A DNA stretch of 64,000 bases. Origin: Halisarca cf. caerulea. Lineage: Eukaryota; Porifera; Demospongiae; Chondrillida; Halisarcidae. The position numbers were made by a program, and so were the translations under genes. Where the stretch lies: positions 1,469,101 to 1,533,100 of the forward strand of contig CAUJGJ010000083.1 in the NCBI GenBank assembly GCA_963170055.1. Direction: 5' to 3'. Positions 45,070-56,554 of the stretch are shown piece after piece (position 1 is the stretch's first letter; each line of letters begins with the position of its first letter). Below the pieces are notes generated by a model, which saw nothing but the letters and a program-made list of their open reading frames with translations, searched no databases and had not been told where the DNA came from.

Positions 45070-48000
45070 GGATGTAGAAGATTTAAAAGGAGCCATTAGG
45101 CTAGATTGCTCAGAAGACACTATTGCTAGTTTCTCTGAAGTAAACTTAGAGGCACTAAAGACAAGCATACAGCACAACATCCAGATTCACACCTCCAATC
45201 CGTAGTTTTGGAAGATCCTCTGAGTTTCTCTGTCTCTGAAGATATGGCTCGGAAAGCTATCATGTCCTTTCCAAATGGCTCTAGTGGGGGTCCGGATGGC
45301 TTTAGACCACAGCACTTAAAAGACCTCATTAGTCATTCTACAGGAGATGGTGGGCAGTTGCTATTGAATGCTCTAGTCACTTTTGTCAGTCTAGTCCTTG
45401 AAGGTATAACTCCCCTGCTTATTCATCCATACCTTTTGGAGCATCCCTTACTGCATTAACAAGCAAGGTTAGGTTAGGTTAGGTAAGCTTATTTTATCTA
45501 AGAGTGCCTTTAGCCAATGGCTACTATTCTAGGCGCCCAGGAAAAGATACAAAAAGCAAAACACAGATAAAAAAGGATAGAAAAAGGAAGAAAATATGAA
45601 TGAAATAGTCTTATGTGAATTAAATTGCAATGAATTAAAATAAAGGACATGCAAATAAAGTATTAGTAGATCAAGGGTAAATTACGTGAGTAGTCTAATA
45701 AAGATTTAAATAGAAATATGGCAAATCAGTTGATCATGCAGGACACGCAAACTACTATTATAATAGTGATCCTGTTTGTTACATGGTGCGAATAAGTCTT
45801 GAAAAAGTGGTTTCAGATTCAGCTGATCGCAGTGATGATGGTATGGAGCGTCAAAGAGAGAGGCCAGAGAAGCTGAAGGCACGTTGACCAAAAGAAGTTT
45901 GAAGGAACGAGGAAGATTTGGTAGGTGTCGAGTACGAGTTTGATAGGAATGAGAAGGGGGTTGAAAGAGGGAGGAGAGATATGGAGGAGCGAGAGAATTG
46001 AAACATTTGTACACCATTTCAGCCAGATGGAGATTTCTGTGAACATCAAGAGAAGTCAGACCAAGTTCAGACCATAGAGCAGAAGAAGAGTGCAACCGAG
46101 GGCGATGAAGGGCAATTTTACAAGCATAGTTGAAGAGGGTTTGGAGTCTTTGGGAGTCATTTTTAGTGCAACTTTTCCATACAACATCACAGTAATCAAG
46201 GCAGGGTAGGATATAAGATTTAAGGTACAGAGTAAGAACAGAACGAGGAAGGAACCAAGATGGAGGTATTCACCCTATATATTGCAGTTGGCTCTACCCT
46301 CCGTAGGCTGGTAGCCACATGTGCTTGTTTTCATGCCACCAAACATTTAGCAGGAGTACTTTCACCTCATCAGCTGGGTTTTGGAGTTGCGCAGGGAGTA
46401 GCGCTGTCCATGCTGTACGCATTTTCGTCAACAATCTGGAACCAGGTCATGCCTTGGTCAAGGTTGATTTCAGAAATGCCTTCAATTCTATCAGAAGGGA
46501 TAAGATGATGACTGCTGTTGAAGAATTCATTTCCAGCTTAAGGCCATTCGTACACTCCATGTATTCATCACCATTACAGTTGTAGTGGGAAAAAGGGGAG
46601 ATTGCATCTGTGGAGGGAGTTCAGCAGGGGGATCCCATTGGGCCTCTACTATTCTGCCTCACCATCCACAGGATGATAACACAACTGCAGACAGCATTCA
46701 ATGTATGGTTCTTGGATGATGAGGCAATTGGTGGTAATGTGCTTGAGCTGAACAGGGCCCTTACAACTATTGAGCAAGAATGTGAGCAATTTGGTCTCTA
46801 CCTTAATGTAAACAAATGTGAGCTTGTCTGCCCCAGTCTGTCAGATATGGCATCTCTTTTGGATGCCTTTCCAGATCTGAAGGTCGTAGATTCGGCATCT
46901 GCTAACCTCCTAGGATCTCCTCTCGGCAATATGCCAGCCTCAAATGTACGCCTGGAATCCAAGATCTACCAGTTGCGCTTAATCAGTAACCATGTGTGTT
47001 ACTTAGATTCCCATGATGCCCTTATTCTGCTTAAACCTGCCTTAGCCCTACCCTAGCTTCTCCACATTTTGCGTACATAGTTCACCTGCCTTTTGCCTCC
47101 CTTTGTTGCAAGAATATGACAATGTCCTGGTGGCCATGGTTTCACAGATCACCAACAATCATCTCTGCATTGAGGATCCAGCCTGGGTACAGGCATCTCT
47201 ACCTGTTGCTTCTGGGGGACTGGGAAAAGGAGTGCTGTTCATCTGGCCCGTCTGCTTTTTTAGCATCATCTAATGCAGCCTCCGAAATTGTTTGCCAGTT
47301 ACTACCAGTCAACATGGTTTCAAATTTGTATCCAGAACGTACGTGAATCAGCCTTGGTCTTGTGGAAAGAGAATGTGCCTGCTGATGAAGAGCCTCCTGC
47401 ACCCCCATTGTCACATAAGCAGAGGGCATGGGAAATACCTCGGATTTTGGCTTGCCAAAATGCTTTGATGAATAATGCCCAAGACTTGAGTACAAAGGCC
47501 CACCTACTAGCAACTTCCACAAAAGAGTCAGGAGCATGGCTTAATGCATTGCCTTGCTCGGTCCTAAGTTTATGGATGTCAAATGACACTGTACGGATAG
47601 CTGTAGGGTTACGGCTGGGTATGCCTCTTTGCCAACCACACTCTTGTATTCACTGCAACTCTGAGGTGACAACTCTTGGCACACATGGATTACATTGTCG
47701 TAGGAGTCAGGGAAGACACCCATGACATTTTGAACTAAGTCAAGTAATCCATCGTTCTTTGCAATCAACCAAGGTTCCCTCTAGACTTGAACCCACAGGT
47801 TTATCTGCCTCAGACCATTTGCGTTCTGATGGATTGTCCTTGATTCTTTAGTCTAGTGGTAAATTTTTAGTTTGGGATACCACATGCACAGATACTTACT
47901 GCATCTCAAACATTAATCGCACTAGCACTGAAGCTGGAGCTGCTGCAGCTCATGTAGAGGCAGAAAAGAGGAGAATTTATGACTACCTTTGTAGATCATA

Positions 48001-48216
48001 CTGTTTCATTCCAGTCTGTGTTGAGACCAGTGGTGCTTGTGGTCCACAGGCTTTGTCCTTTTTCAGGGAAGTGGGGAATCACATCAGGAGAGTGACTGCA
48101 GAACCATTTTCCTTTACATATTTGATACAAAGAAATGCTGTTGCGATTCAGCGAGGCAACGCCATGTCCATTATGGGTTCAATGGCCCTCGATTACACCT
48201 CACCTTGATTGGTGGC
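45070..48216 (+). pseudogene. Element E5: RT-RLE retrotransposon with nested LINE
   Basis: Starting about 45070 (5'-truncated, no CXC): DLKGAIRLDCSEDTIASFSE, GGPDGFRPQHLKDL, then the nested LINE (45467-46254). Next VGSTLRRLVATCACFHA, motif A VKVDFRNAFNSIRRDK, GVQQGDPIGP and motif C FLDDEAIGG (about 46712), then NLLGSPLGN. The RLE half has CIHCN..GTHGLHC, EPTGL, RSDGLS (Pro of RPDG lost), WDTTC and RGNAMSIMGSM, ending near 48207. Where E1 and E2 have TAG, this copy has TGC (CQLLP). Numerous frameshifts and stops are present. Its 3' UTR ends TATCACATAATAATAAT. Confidence 0.87.
45467..46254 (-). mobile_element. Nested LINE 3' end inside E5, with (CCTAA)n tail
   Basis: A minus-strand frame (46095-45706) encodes the C-terminal part of an APE-type LINE RT protein: WSELGLTSLDVHRNLHLAEM, CFNSLAPPYLSSLFQ. 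The 3' UTR shares GCGCCTAGAATAGTAGCC..TGGCTAAAGGC with the LINE at 50.76-51.75 kb. It ends in three CCTAA units (plus strand GTTAGGTTAGGTTAGG). The flanks AAGCAAG and AACCAAG look like a target duplication inside the E5 LTSK/TKxGGI codons. Confidence 0.85.
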
Positions 48217-48368
48217 ATATATATTTGGTACTTTCATGCATGCATAATACTTTATTATGATTATATTAGTATTTTTGTTATCTATCATCAATTATTTTAA
48301 ATTACCTTATGCATGGGTTTTTCATCATTATTCATTATCACAATACATTATTTTCATCACTGTATCAC

Positions 48369-48399
<31 letters not shown>

Positions 48400-48400
48400 G
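48369..48400. repeat. (TAA)n between E5 and E6
   Basis: About 30 bases of TAA at the end of the E5 3' UTR. E6 begins immediately after it. Confidence 0.95.
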
Positions 48401-48404
48401 AAAG

Positions 48405-49383
48405 CTCTTCTGATGCCAAGACCACCGCATCTGACTGGTAGAGTAGCCTAGACCTAGACCTATTACCAGTTCATCTGGCCAACTTTCCTATCTCCAACTA
48501 TCCTGAGTGACTCTGCCTGGGTTGCTTGGGGCGAGGATCTACCATCACCATTACATACTCCAGATACATCAAGTTCACAGAGGATGTGGAAGGAGCCAAG
48601 GGTGGCATCTGTCCTCGATTCTCATTTGGCAACAGGTGATCAGGAATCCACAGCAAGACTTTTAGCCGCTAGCTCCAATGAGTCTGGTGCATGGTTGCAT
48701 GCACCTCCAATTTCTTCACTTGGCCTCTGAATGAGTAATGATGCTATCAGAATCGCTGTGGGCCTGAGAGTTGGAACACCACTGTGTCAGCCTCACACCT
48801 GTGCCCATTGTGGTAAGGAGGTGGACCAGTTTGGTAGACACGACCTTAGTTGCCAGTCCAGTCAGGGGAGGAGGTCCAGTCACCAAGCTATCAACAACAT
48901 TGCCTTGCACTCTCTTGCATCTGCCAACATCCCTTCCAGACTGGAACCATCTGGACTTCATTGTTTGGATGGCAAACGCCCGGATGGGGTATCTCTAGTT
49001 CCTTGGTCAGCAGGAAAGTATCTTGTACTGTATGGGATGCCACATGCGTCGACACATTCTGTCCATCCAACCTCCAACAATCTAAAGATGTGTCTGGAGG
49101 TGTAGCTGCCAAGGCTGAAGGAGTGAAGACCAGCAAATACTCTCATCTTGATAGAGTTTACAACATTCAGCCCATTGCTTTTGCGACCTGTGGTAGCACA
49201 GGCCCATCATCTGAGGCTCTTTTGAAGGACTTGGGAAGGAGGCTGAGGATGGCAACAGGAGAGCCAAAGTCATACACCTACTTACTTCAGCGGCTCTCAG
49301 TTGCTGTCCAGGTTGGGAATGCTGCTAGTGTGATGGGAATGCTCCCAGCTGATTCCCAGGACATTGATTTTGATGTTGATTGA
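48405..49383 (+). pseudogene. Element E6: 5'-truncated RLE fragment
   Basis: It begins downstream of the RT (SPLHTPDTSSSQRMWKEP, AASSNESGAWLHAPP). The RLE runs MSNDAIRIAVGLRVG, CAHCG..GRHDLSC, EPSGL, KRPDGVSLVPW and, after a frameshift near 49030, WDATCVDTFCPS through QRLSVAVQVGNAASVMG to a stop at 49381. A TGA replaces the Arg before MSND. A C tract (49391-49406) follows the stop. Confidence 0.87.
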
Positions 49384-49561
49384 CGCCGTTCCCCCCCCCC
49401 CCCCCCTTTTTTGAATTACTAGAGAGATGCATGGCATCATGGGGCGAGCCTGAGCAGATGTATTCATGATCATGAAATAGGTGTGCAACATAATTATAAT
49501 CATTTGAAAACATAAGTATATGTAATTGAATCAACATCGTATATACTGCTATAATTGTTCA

Positions 49562-50765
49562 CATTAACATAGTACTTCACATTTTCCTGTAACTGAGACA
49601 ACCACATTGTTGTCTACGACACTGCAGGTGTGTTGGGGTGGTGATAGGAGCTTGACTACAACAGTTGGATCTTTGGTGATTCATTTGAAATATTGAATCA
49701 AATTGTGTACTGTTCACTCCAATGTAGTGGTTCACATTTTACATTTTCCTAACCGAGACAACCACATTTTTGTTTGCAACACTGAAGGTGTGTTTGGGTA
49801 CTGATAGGAGCTTGACTGCAACAGTTGCACCTTTGGTATCCTTGATTAATTCATTAATTATATTTGAGAACATTGTGACAGCTCTGTCACCATCACAGTC
49901 AAGGATGACTTTAACAGTAGAAGCTGTGTTGCATTTAGCTGTTTTCATTACTGATACACATTTTGGGCACTCGGCGATGTCATCATATATTGAAACAACT
50001 TCAGGCTTGCAAGTTTTACCAACGAAGTACTCGTCTACACCTACAACAACATCTATCTCTCCTGATAGTACATGCATTGAACCTTTATCTTCATCATCAC
50101 TGAAGTCACTGTTAACATCTCCGAGATCTTCTGTTTCTTGATAGGTTGAATCTACTAAAGTAGATAAGGACTTCTGTCCGTTGTACTGTCGGACTCGGAT
50201 CTGTTATATTTTGTACGTCTTGTCACTTTCAAATTTACCTACATGATCTTCCCAGATAGCTAGCTTTGTGCATCCTTTAGCATCTCCTACACTAACAGTT
50301 TGTAACTTCAAAGTGTTGGTGTCTTGGTGTTGATTTCTTTGGGTGATGAGATGTTCCGAACCTTACAAACCCCATTGATGCTTTGTCCAACTGTAAGGTA
50401 ATTCAGCTCTGAGAGCTCAATCTGCTTTGTAAACATCTGTGTTTCCTCTTCACTTATACAGCGAATTTCTTCAGAGAATTCATAACCTTCGAATGGTAGC
50501 TTGCCAATATTTCAAACTTATCAGCATCTTGGCCAAGCTTTATTATGCAGTTCACCAATTTCACTGCTTTACCTTTCTGCTTGGACTCTTCGAACGCTGA
50601 GGGAAGGATCAAAGGAAATAGCCCTTGCTGTCTTCTTGCCGTCTGTTACTGTGGAATCGAAGTACTCAATCTTTTTGTTCTTTCCGGTGACTTTCCTTTA
50701 TAGGGGACAGGTTTGATACTACGAACTGCACGCTTGCTCCTGAAGAGGCTTTCATTTCCGAAACA
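49562..50765 (-). pseudogene. RPA-like OB-fold (ssDNA-binding) protein relic
   Basis: On the minus strand: KTARAISFDPSLS (about 50640), EFSEEIRCISEEE, LNYLTVGQSINGVCKVRNIS (about 50410) and LKLQTVSVGDAKGCTKLAIW. Then a TAA inside KI-QIRVRQYNG, VGVDEYFVGKTCKPEVVSIY, and ECPKC...TAKC, a zinc-type pair, down to VVVSVRKM and a stop at 49739. Repeated OB-fold-like segments with a Cys-x2-Cys resemble RPA70-type proteins, which some Helitrons carry. 49562-49735 is a diverged tandem repeat of the C-terminal end (KLLSPPQHTCSVVDNNVVVS against KLLSVPKHTFSVANKNVVVS). The reading frame is broken in at least three places. The OB-fold call is by pattern only. Confidence 0.55.
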
Positions 50766-51745
50766 CCAAATGCATGCTCATCCACTCTTCTCGAGCCAAA
50801 TGTAGTCCTTCCCTAAATCTCCATCTCTCTGATAAGGTGATTGAACAAGTGCGCACTTTTAAGTTCCTTGGAGTCTACATTAACGACACCCTAACTTGGG
50901 GAGATCATGTTGATAAGGTAATTTCTAATGTATCACGCAAGATAAATCTGCTTAGACGTCTCTCCTGGTTTCTTCCCCAATCCCTTCTTGTCCTCTACCT
51001 AAAGTCATATGTCTTGCCAAGTTTTGATTACTGTGATGTTGTGTGGAACAGTTGCACTAAAAAGGATTCAGATCGTCTTCAGACTCTGTTCAATTATGGC
51101 TGTAGAGTTGCTCTCCAACAACCTCGCCATAGCTTGGCAACTGCACTTAGGAAGAAGTTAGGATTTTCATCACTCATCTCTCGTAGGAAACTCCACCAGT
51201 CTCAAGTCATGTATAACTGTCTCTCTTTTCGTGCTCCTTCATATCTGTCCACTCTCTTTCAAACTCCATCTCATGATCACAACACTCGCTCTTCTCACCT
51301 ACTTAATCTTCCCCCTGTAAAGTCTTCCTATGGACAGAGAGCTTTCAGCTTCTCTGGGGCTTCTCTTTGGCGGTCACTTCCCTCGTATGTGCACACATCA
51401 AAATCTATTGAAGAATTTTCAAGACTTGCCGACTGTATTTTCAATGAACTTGTAGATTAACTCAAAGTTCAACTCATCTAATACTCTGCATGTTCATATT
51501 TCTCTTATATTATTCAATTTTCAGTGCATGGTATTTTAATTATTATTAAGTGAACTTCTTTCAAATATATTAAATTAACTTTACTTATTTCTCTGCTTTT
51601 GTAACTTTTTATCACCCCACCCTCTTTGTACTTGTCCTGTGTATCTTTTGTATCTTTTTACTGGGTGCCTAGAGTAGTAGCCTTTTTGGCTAAAGGCCTC
51701 CCCAGGTTAAATAAGCTTCCGTAACCGTAACCGTAACCGTAACAT
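50760..51745 (+). pseudogene. LINE 3' end: RT C-terminal domain, (CCGTAA)n tail
   Basis: An uninterrupted 228-codon frame (50774-51460) encodes the region after the RT palm of an APE-type LINE: VRTFKFLGVYINDTLTWGDH, VISNVSRKINLLRRLSWFLP, SFDYCDVVWNSCTKKDSDRL and LSFRAPSYLSTLFQTPSHDH. The copy is 5'-truncated at about 50760, against the RPA-like relic. The 3' UTR (GGGTGCCTAGAGTAGTAGCC..) ends in four CCGTAA units at 51724-51747. The open frame suggests a recent insertion compared with its relatives. Confidence 0.87.
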
Positions 51746-51779
51746 CCCACTCATCTACGCTAAGCTTTCTTTTAAAATA

Positions 51780-51950
51780 AATGATCATTATTTATCATCA
51801 CAATATATTATTTTCATCACTGTATCATGTACTCACTTTTTCTCATTGATAATATATATAATATTTATTCATATGATATCATTAATTGGATTAATTTGGA
51901 TTCACAAAATCTTATTATAGTTATATAATAATAATAATAATAAGCCAAAA
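51780..51950 (+). mobile_element. Solo 3' UTR fragment of an E5-type element, with (TAA)n
   Basis: ATCACAATATATTATTTTCATCACTG matches the E5 3' UTR near 48340. The fragment ends TATAATAATAATAATAATAA at about 51928-51945. No coding part remains. Confidence 0.6.
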
Positions 51951-52309
51951 TCATGACCTTTCACGGTATGTAAACTTTTCAAAATATTGCTGAAAGATGA
52001 CTCTTAGAGGCTTCTTTAATACATTGTTCACCTTAAAAGTTCACGAAAATGTGAAATAAACGATCCCTATTCCACTATTTTGCTTCTGCATCAGCCTTAT
52101 ATATGAACCACAGTAGATACGTATTTGATGCTAGGCAAATGAAGTGCTTTTGAATAACTGGCTGACTACCGTACTCACTATTGGTTAGCATTACATCTCA
52201 TTACTTTGATGTACTATAGCTGCACAAGTAGCACAGATCTAATAAACATTTCCCATACTGATAACTATTGATATAAAACAGCTTCACATCACAATAAATG
52301 TATACTCAC

Positions 52310-52420
52310 AGCCTCTTCCAATAAGTTAAACATTTCCAAAATAGCTCGTTTCTCATAGCCATTGGTAGTTACAAGAAATCCTCTGTGTCCATTCTGAATT
52401 GATTTAGCTCTGCAAGATCT
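52310..52420 (-). CDS. THUMPD1-like: THUMPD1-like host gene, N-terminal exon
   Basis: The acceptor is TGACTATTTTATAATAG (ends 52421) and the donor GGCT|GTGAGT (52310/52309). The 111 nt are exactly 37 codons, phase 0 at both ends, joining in frame to CSDCDVN at 30585. The peptide RSCRAKSIQNGHRGFLVTTN then GYEKRAILEMFNLLEEA matches human THUMPD1 RRCDAGGPRQLEPGLQGILI...SLLNEY in order and spacing. This is the conserved N-terminal G-x-L-h-T-x-N-E segment. The start codon exon was not identified. The join to 30585 implies a 21.7-kb intron. Confidence 0.8.
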
Positions 52421-52624
52421 CTATTATAAAATAGTCACATAAATTTGACAATCATATTTGGAACATCAACATTCACTCCAATTGCTCTACCTACAGTAGT
52501 ACAGCAGGTTATGTAGAACTAATGTGTTTGTAGAATGATCAATGCTTGGTTGGCACTAGCTGTAAAATGCATGAACCATGTATGGCAGTGGTTTACATAG
52601 AGAAACAAATAGAAAATAAAAGGG

Positions 52625-52965
52625 AAAAAAGATGTGTGTCAATTCGTACAAACACTGGAACAAGGTAGTGTTGTACATTGCATAGAGCTAAACAGGGATA
52701 GGGACAGACATGCATAGGGGTTGATGGGCATAGAGCTACACATGTACGTACGGGTCTAGACGAACAAAAGCTATACAGAGTTTATCTATACTGGGTGAAG
52801 TGTGCAAGTATTCCTACATATGTATATCCTGCATTATGCCTGCATCACCAAAACCTGGACACTGCACCCAGTCCATCTACCCTGTTCAACCTTATCCTGT
52901 ATAGACCAATGCCCATCTATATAGCCCTATGTCCATTAAGCCTCACACATATTTACGTAGCTGAA
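52625..52965. repeat. Repeat H hairpin, copy 5 (degenerate)
   Basis: ACACTGGAACAAGGTAGTGTTGT, AGGGACAGACATGCATAGG, a degraded centre, then TAGACCAATGCCCATCTA and TAGCCCTATGTCCATTA. It is a shortened copy of the family. Confidence 0.65.
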
Positions 52966-52969
52966 AAGC

Positions 52970-54135
52970 CAATTTACAGCTTAACACTGTATGCACTTTT
53001 AATACTTGTGCGGTGCAACTTTAATTTGTATATCGTTTGTGATTCTCGCATTTCTATATTGTGTAGATGGCCATGTTTTGTCATATACAAGAGGCTGGCT
53101 TCCAATCTACGAAAATCACAAATACACAACATCTCTACCTAGTTTCAGTGAATTTTAGGAGATCTGATAGACATACGTATCCACATCTTTTTATCAGGTT
53201 AAATGTTTTGTATAGGAGTCAGTACAATAGAGGTACATAGGACAATAACAGTCCCCGCCAATCTACTGTACAAAGGCATGCATGCAGGGAAATTCACAGT
53301 TGCACTTCTTTAATACCCAAGTTCTATTCATATTCTAAAATGGAAGCAGCTGCTTTGATTTGTTTGGAATAACAGATTTTCAATATTTTTCCATACTTGC
53401 ATGTGAGGCACCATTATATAGAGGAAAGTGGATAGCAACACAGACATATGAATCAGCTCATGCATAGGGTAATACACTTTTATGCATGAGTTCAGAAGCT
53501 CCATCATCATAATTTTATTCTAATAATATATTTTGATATACACCTGTATTTATAATTACAATGGAACATGATATAGTGATGAAAATGAAGATTAATATTG
53601 AAGTGATAATGATGATGATGTCCTCTTATCCATACCGTGAGAAGGATTCAGCATTGGCAGCATGGAAGAGTGACCTACAAGCTCGAAAATGCTACCAGAC
53701 ATTGGACATTTTCCAACCATTTTCAGTAAATGTCCAGATGTTATCAACTTTGTCAGGATATTGTGTGTATCTACTTAAAGGCTGTCATTGTTCAGGTGAC
53801 AGATTTGTGGTCTGTCACTTTCTGCTATTAATCAGGTAGTGGCACCATAGGTCACTTTCTGCTGGCCACTGATGCTTTAGAAGCCACTTGCACAGAGCCT
53901 TTTCCTTACACTGAGAGCAATACTATTGTTTTGTGACTGGGGAAATGCTAAATTACTACTGCACATATGTAGTATGAATATACCGGAAACTCCCTATGCA
54001 CGTATGCTGGCTTACAACTGCATACATGGTAGCAAGGAGAAACTAAAAAGTATGATTGGTATAGTCAAATTATTATGTCTAAGCAAATGTGAATGTTTGA
54101 GCATTCTGGAGTTTGTATGGACATTATGTCCAGAC
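52970..54135. other. No recognised gene
   Basis: Open frames at 53561-53839 and 53926-54156 have no motif I can name. Confidence 0.35.
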
Positions 54136-54139
54136 ACTT

Positions 54140-55154
54140 CCAAAAAGTTATCGTGAGCTCTAGCTGGACCACAGAAGAAGCATCCCTCCCAACCTCCCCC
54201 AGTCATGAGAAGTCCTGTGATTGACCCCAGGTTAACCATTTGTTCAACACTCTCTTATTGAGCTGTGAAGACCAAGTGTCCAGATCCCGCCTCGTGGCAG
54301 CTAGATCCAATGGTTCTGGTGCATGGGTCAATGCCCCACCAGTTTCTTCTCTTGGTTTGCGCATGTCTAACAACAAAGTCCACATAGCCATGGGCCCGAG
54401 GCTAGGTGCCCAAGTATGCTTGCTTCACACATGTAGTGTCTGTGGCAAAGAGGCTGACGAGTATGGCCACCACAGCCTAAGCTGTAGGTCAAACCAAGGC
54501 AGGACTTCACGACATCAGATGTTAAATAATATCATTCACTAATCCTTAGCCGCAGCAAATGTTTCTAATAGATTAGAACCCTCTGGCCTTTACAGATCGG
54601 ATGGGAAACAACCGCATGGAGTTACCATGATACCATGGTTCGAAGGAAGATTCTTGGTGTGGGATTGTAATGTTGTGAATGGTCCCCTGCCATAAGTTGT
54701 CCCTCCTATCGTTTTATCAGTACTAAATCATAACCCAACCCTAACCCTAACCCCTGAATGGTATAGATTTCGTATTTGATAAGCGCCCACGCCGGACAAC
54801 TTTTAGGGGGGACAAGATTTGGTATGACAGGATGCCACATGTGTAGACACATTCTGTGAATTGCATAGACAAAGAGCTGCACATAAAGAAAGAGGTGCTG
54901 CAGTATATGCCGAGAAGAAAGCCAGGAAGTATGCCATTTAAGTAGATAAAGCATATAGTTTCATGCTAATAGCATTTGAAACAACCAGCTTTGTTGACTC
55001 AGAGTGGATGTGCTTCCTCAGTGATCTGAGAAGACGACGTCGACTGAGATCATCCACAGGAGAGTCCAAATCATTTGCACACTTGCTACAACAACTATCA
55101 GTAGCAGTTCAAGTAGGAAATTCAACCTCAGTGATGGGATCTATTGAACACTGA
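54140..55154 (+). pseudogene. Element E7: RLE fragment with a small insertion
   Basis: QVNHLFNTLLLSCEDQVSRS, GSGAWVNAPPVSSLGLRMSN, CSVCG..GHHSLSC, RTSRHQMLNNIIH, EPSGLYRSDGK and PHGVTMIPW (Asp of RPDG replaced by His), then FLVWD. An insert of about 165 bases (54666-54831) interrupts it before DATCVDTFCE. It ends QQLSVAVQVGNSTSVMGSIE, TGA at 55152. The insert has inverted internal repeats (AGTTGTCC..TTATCA..AAATC and its complement), GGAT on both sides, and a CCCTAACCCTAA stretch. Confidence 0.83.
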
Positions 55155-55403
55155 TTGCTATGATTGTAGTTAGGCTCTTCTTGATAGTGTAGGTAGTCTC
55201 ATTTATTATATTATTATAAAAATTGCACACCCATGTATCAGTATCTGCATGTAGTTATCATTTGTATCTGTATCTGTAGTTGTACTGTATGTGTAATTAT
55301 CTGTAGTTGCTGTGAGGTATCCAGTAATTCTATGTTTTTGCTACATTTTTTGTTGCATTATAACTAATACTATAACAGTTCTTATTATTATTGTCAATTT
55401 TAC

Positions 55404-55404
<1 letters not shown>

Positions 55405-55437
<33 letters not shown>
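55405..55437. repeat. (TAA)n between E7 and E8
   Basis: About 32 bases of TAA at the E7 3' end. E8 coding sequence starts at the next base. Confidence 0.95.
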
Positions 55438-55439
<2 letters not shown>

Positions 55440-56027
55440 TGCAGCTGCCCTCCGCCTAGGAGCTCCCCTGTGCCACCCACACAAGTGCAACCTGTGTGGC
55501 CATGATGTTGACCAATATGCTACTCATGGTCTATCCTGTCAAAGAAGTGCGGGCCGACACTTTCGCCATGCCGTTATTAACAACATCATACAGCATTCAC
55601 TTGCAGCAGCTAACATTCCATCCAGGCTAGAACCTTCAGGCCTTGCTCGATCAGATGGAAAACGCCCGGATGGTATCACCATCTCTCCGTGGGAGAAAGG
55701 TCGAACTCTCATCTGGGATGCTACATGTGTAGACACTTTGCTGCTTCCTATGTGGATATGGCCGACAAAAGTGCGGGCTCAGTAGCTGCTATGGCTGAGG
55801 ACAGAAAGAAGAAGATATACGAGGCCCTTGCTGCTTTTCATTGTTTTGTACCCATCGCAATTGAGACCTCAGGAGTTTTTGGACCAGAGACAAAGTGTTT
55901 TCTGACCAGCCTGTCCTCACGAATAAGAGCCCTTACCCATGATGACATGGCCTATTGCCATCTTGCCCAACGACTGTCCGTTGCCGTTCAAAAGGGCAAT
56001 ACATTGTCCGTCCGCGGATCAATGTAA
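55438..56027 (+). pseudogene. Element E8: RLE fragment truncated exactly at TAA
   Basis: The frame opens straight out of the TAA repeat: AAALRLGAPLCHPHKCNLCG, THGLSC, RHAVINNIIQ, EPSGLARSDGKRPDG and LIWDATCVDT. After a frameshift near 55737, AASYVDMADKSAGSVAA leads to SVAVQKGNTLSVRGSM and TAA at 56025. Sequence is close to the RLE half of E3. The 3' region contains the unit of about 55 bases shared with the 24.7-25.1 kb insert. Confidence 0.87.
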
Positions 56028-56333
56028 TAGGCTACTTTTTTGTTTTGTTTGTTTTGTTGTTGTCTTTCGTTTATTTGATTGTTTTGTTTTTTCTTTGGAT
56101 GTATGTAGTAGGTGTACTGTTTTGTTTTCTGTATGCATATACGTACATGTGTTAGTTATAAGGGGAAGGAGTGCGTTCTTCTCTGCACCTCCCGCCATTT
56201 TGGCTTTTGCTGTTGGCGCCTCCTCACCTATGGGTATGCAGCTAGACGTTTAGAAAATCGGCCGATTCATTCGCCTGCAGTACAGAGTAATCTAAGAACA
56301 ATCTTTAGTTTAAAATTTTGTCAAGTTGTTATA

Positions 56334-56348
56334 ATAATAATAATAGTA

Positions 56349-56385
<37 letters not shown>

Positions 56386-56490
56386 TAATTGACTTGATCC
56401 TATTTTCGTATGTTTATAAACTTGCAATGGAAGATTGAATAATAATAATATAGTACAATACAACATAATAATAATAATAATAATAAGTAA
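56334..56490. repeat. Two (TAA)n tracts around a short spacer
   Basis: TAA/TAG repeats at 56334-56385 and about 56463-56488 separate E8 from E9. AAATACATATATTCAGCAAATT after the second tract recurs at 60848, beyond E10. Confidence 0.9.
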
Positions 56491-56554
56491 AATACATATA
56501 TTCAGCAAATTAATAGTAAGAAAATTAATACGATATAATAATTATAATAGTAAT

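Noticed and set aside
45467..45483. (TTAGG)3, arthropod-type telomere repeat
   Set aside because: It is the 3' tail of a minus-strand LINE; the sister copy at 51724 has CCGTAA instead.
54729..54752. Interstitial telomere-like CCCTAACCCTAA
   Set aside because: Only two to three units inside a small insertion; too short to argue for telomeric origin.
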